Source: an uncultured Bermanella sp.
GTDB taxonomy: Bacteria > Pseudomonadota > Gammaproteobacteria > Pseudomonadales > Oceanobacteraceae
Reading direction: 5' to 3'
Length of the DNA stretch: 6,339 bases
Assembly: GCA_913054445.1 (NCBI GenBank)
Contig: CAJXIK010000117.1
Coordinates: forward strand, 1 to 6,339
Position 1 is the first letter of the stretch; every line of letters begins with the position of its first letter. Both the position numbers and the translations under genes were made by a program. Positions 6,335 to 6,339 of the stretch are shown one piece after another. The notes below the pieces were generated by a model. That model was not told the origin of the DNA. It did not search any database and saw only the letters and a program-made list of their open reading frames with translations.

Positions 6335-6339
6335 GCCAG

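Overview
The window looks like a chromosomal housekeeping segment from a gammaproteobacterium. CarA, CarB and GreA read almost co-linearly with the Escherichia coli proteins as I remember them, and the order carA-carB-greA is one I associate with Pseudomonas and related marine lineages rather than with enterics. I cannot name the genus from sequence alone.

Layout. Bases 1-891 (+) hold the 3' end of an unrecognised gene whose protein ends like an outer-membrane beta-barrel. Bases 892-1235 are a convergent intergenic region. It contains an imperfect inverted-repeat element (985-1090), a + strand terminator-like hairpin that shares one arm with it (1065-1107), and the minus-strand terminator of the car operon (1184-1208). 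From 1236 to 6171 everything is on the minus strand, transcribed right to left: carA (6171-5032, UUG start), carB (5003-1785) and greA (1712-1236). The gaps are 28 and 72 nt, so this is probably one transcription unit, and greA may also be expressed separately. Bases 6172-6339 are the carA leader/upstream region. It holds a strong minus-oriented intrinsic terminator about 50 nt before carA, a possible -10 box, two adjacent perfect 10-bp palindromes and two very short leader reading frames.

How the genes work together. CarA releases ammonia from glutamine and channels it to CarB. CarB uses two ATP and bicarbonate to make carbamoyl phosphate for both arginine and pyrimidine synthesis. GreA rescues backtracked RNA polymerase and is metabolically unrelated; it rides behind carB.

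Nothing here amounts to a new defence, mobile or biosynthetic system. The points most worth a second look are the terminator inside the carA leader (possible attenuation), the mutually exclusive RNA folds at 985-1107, and a Tyr-to-Cys change at the CarB position equivalent to E. coli Tyr1040 near the ornithine site.
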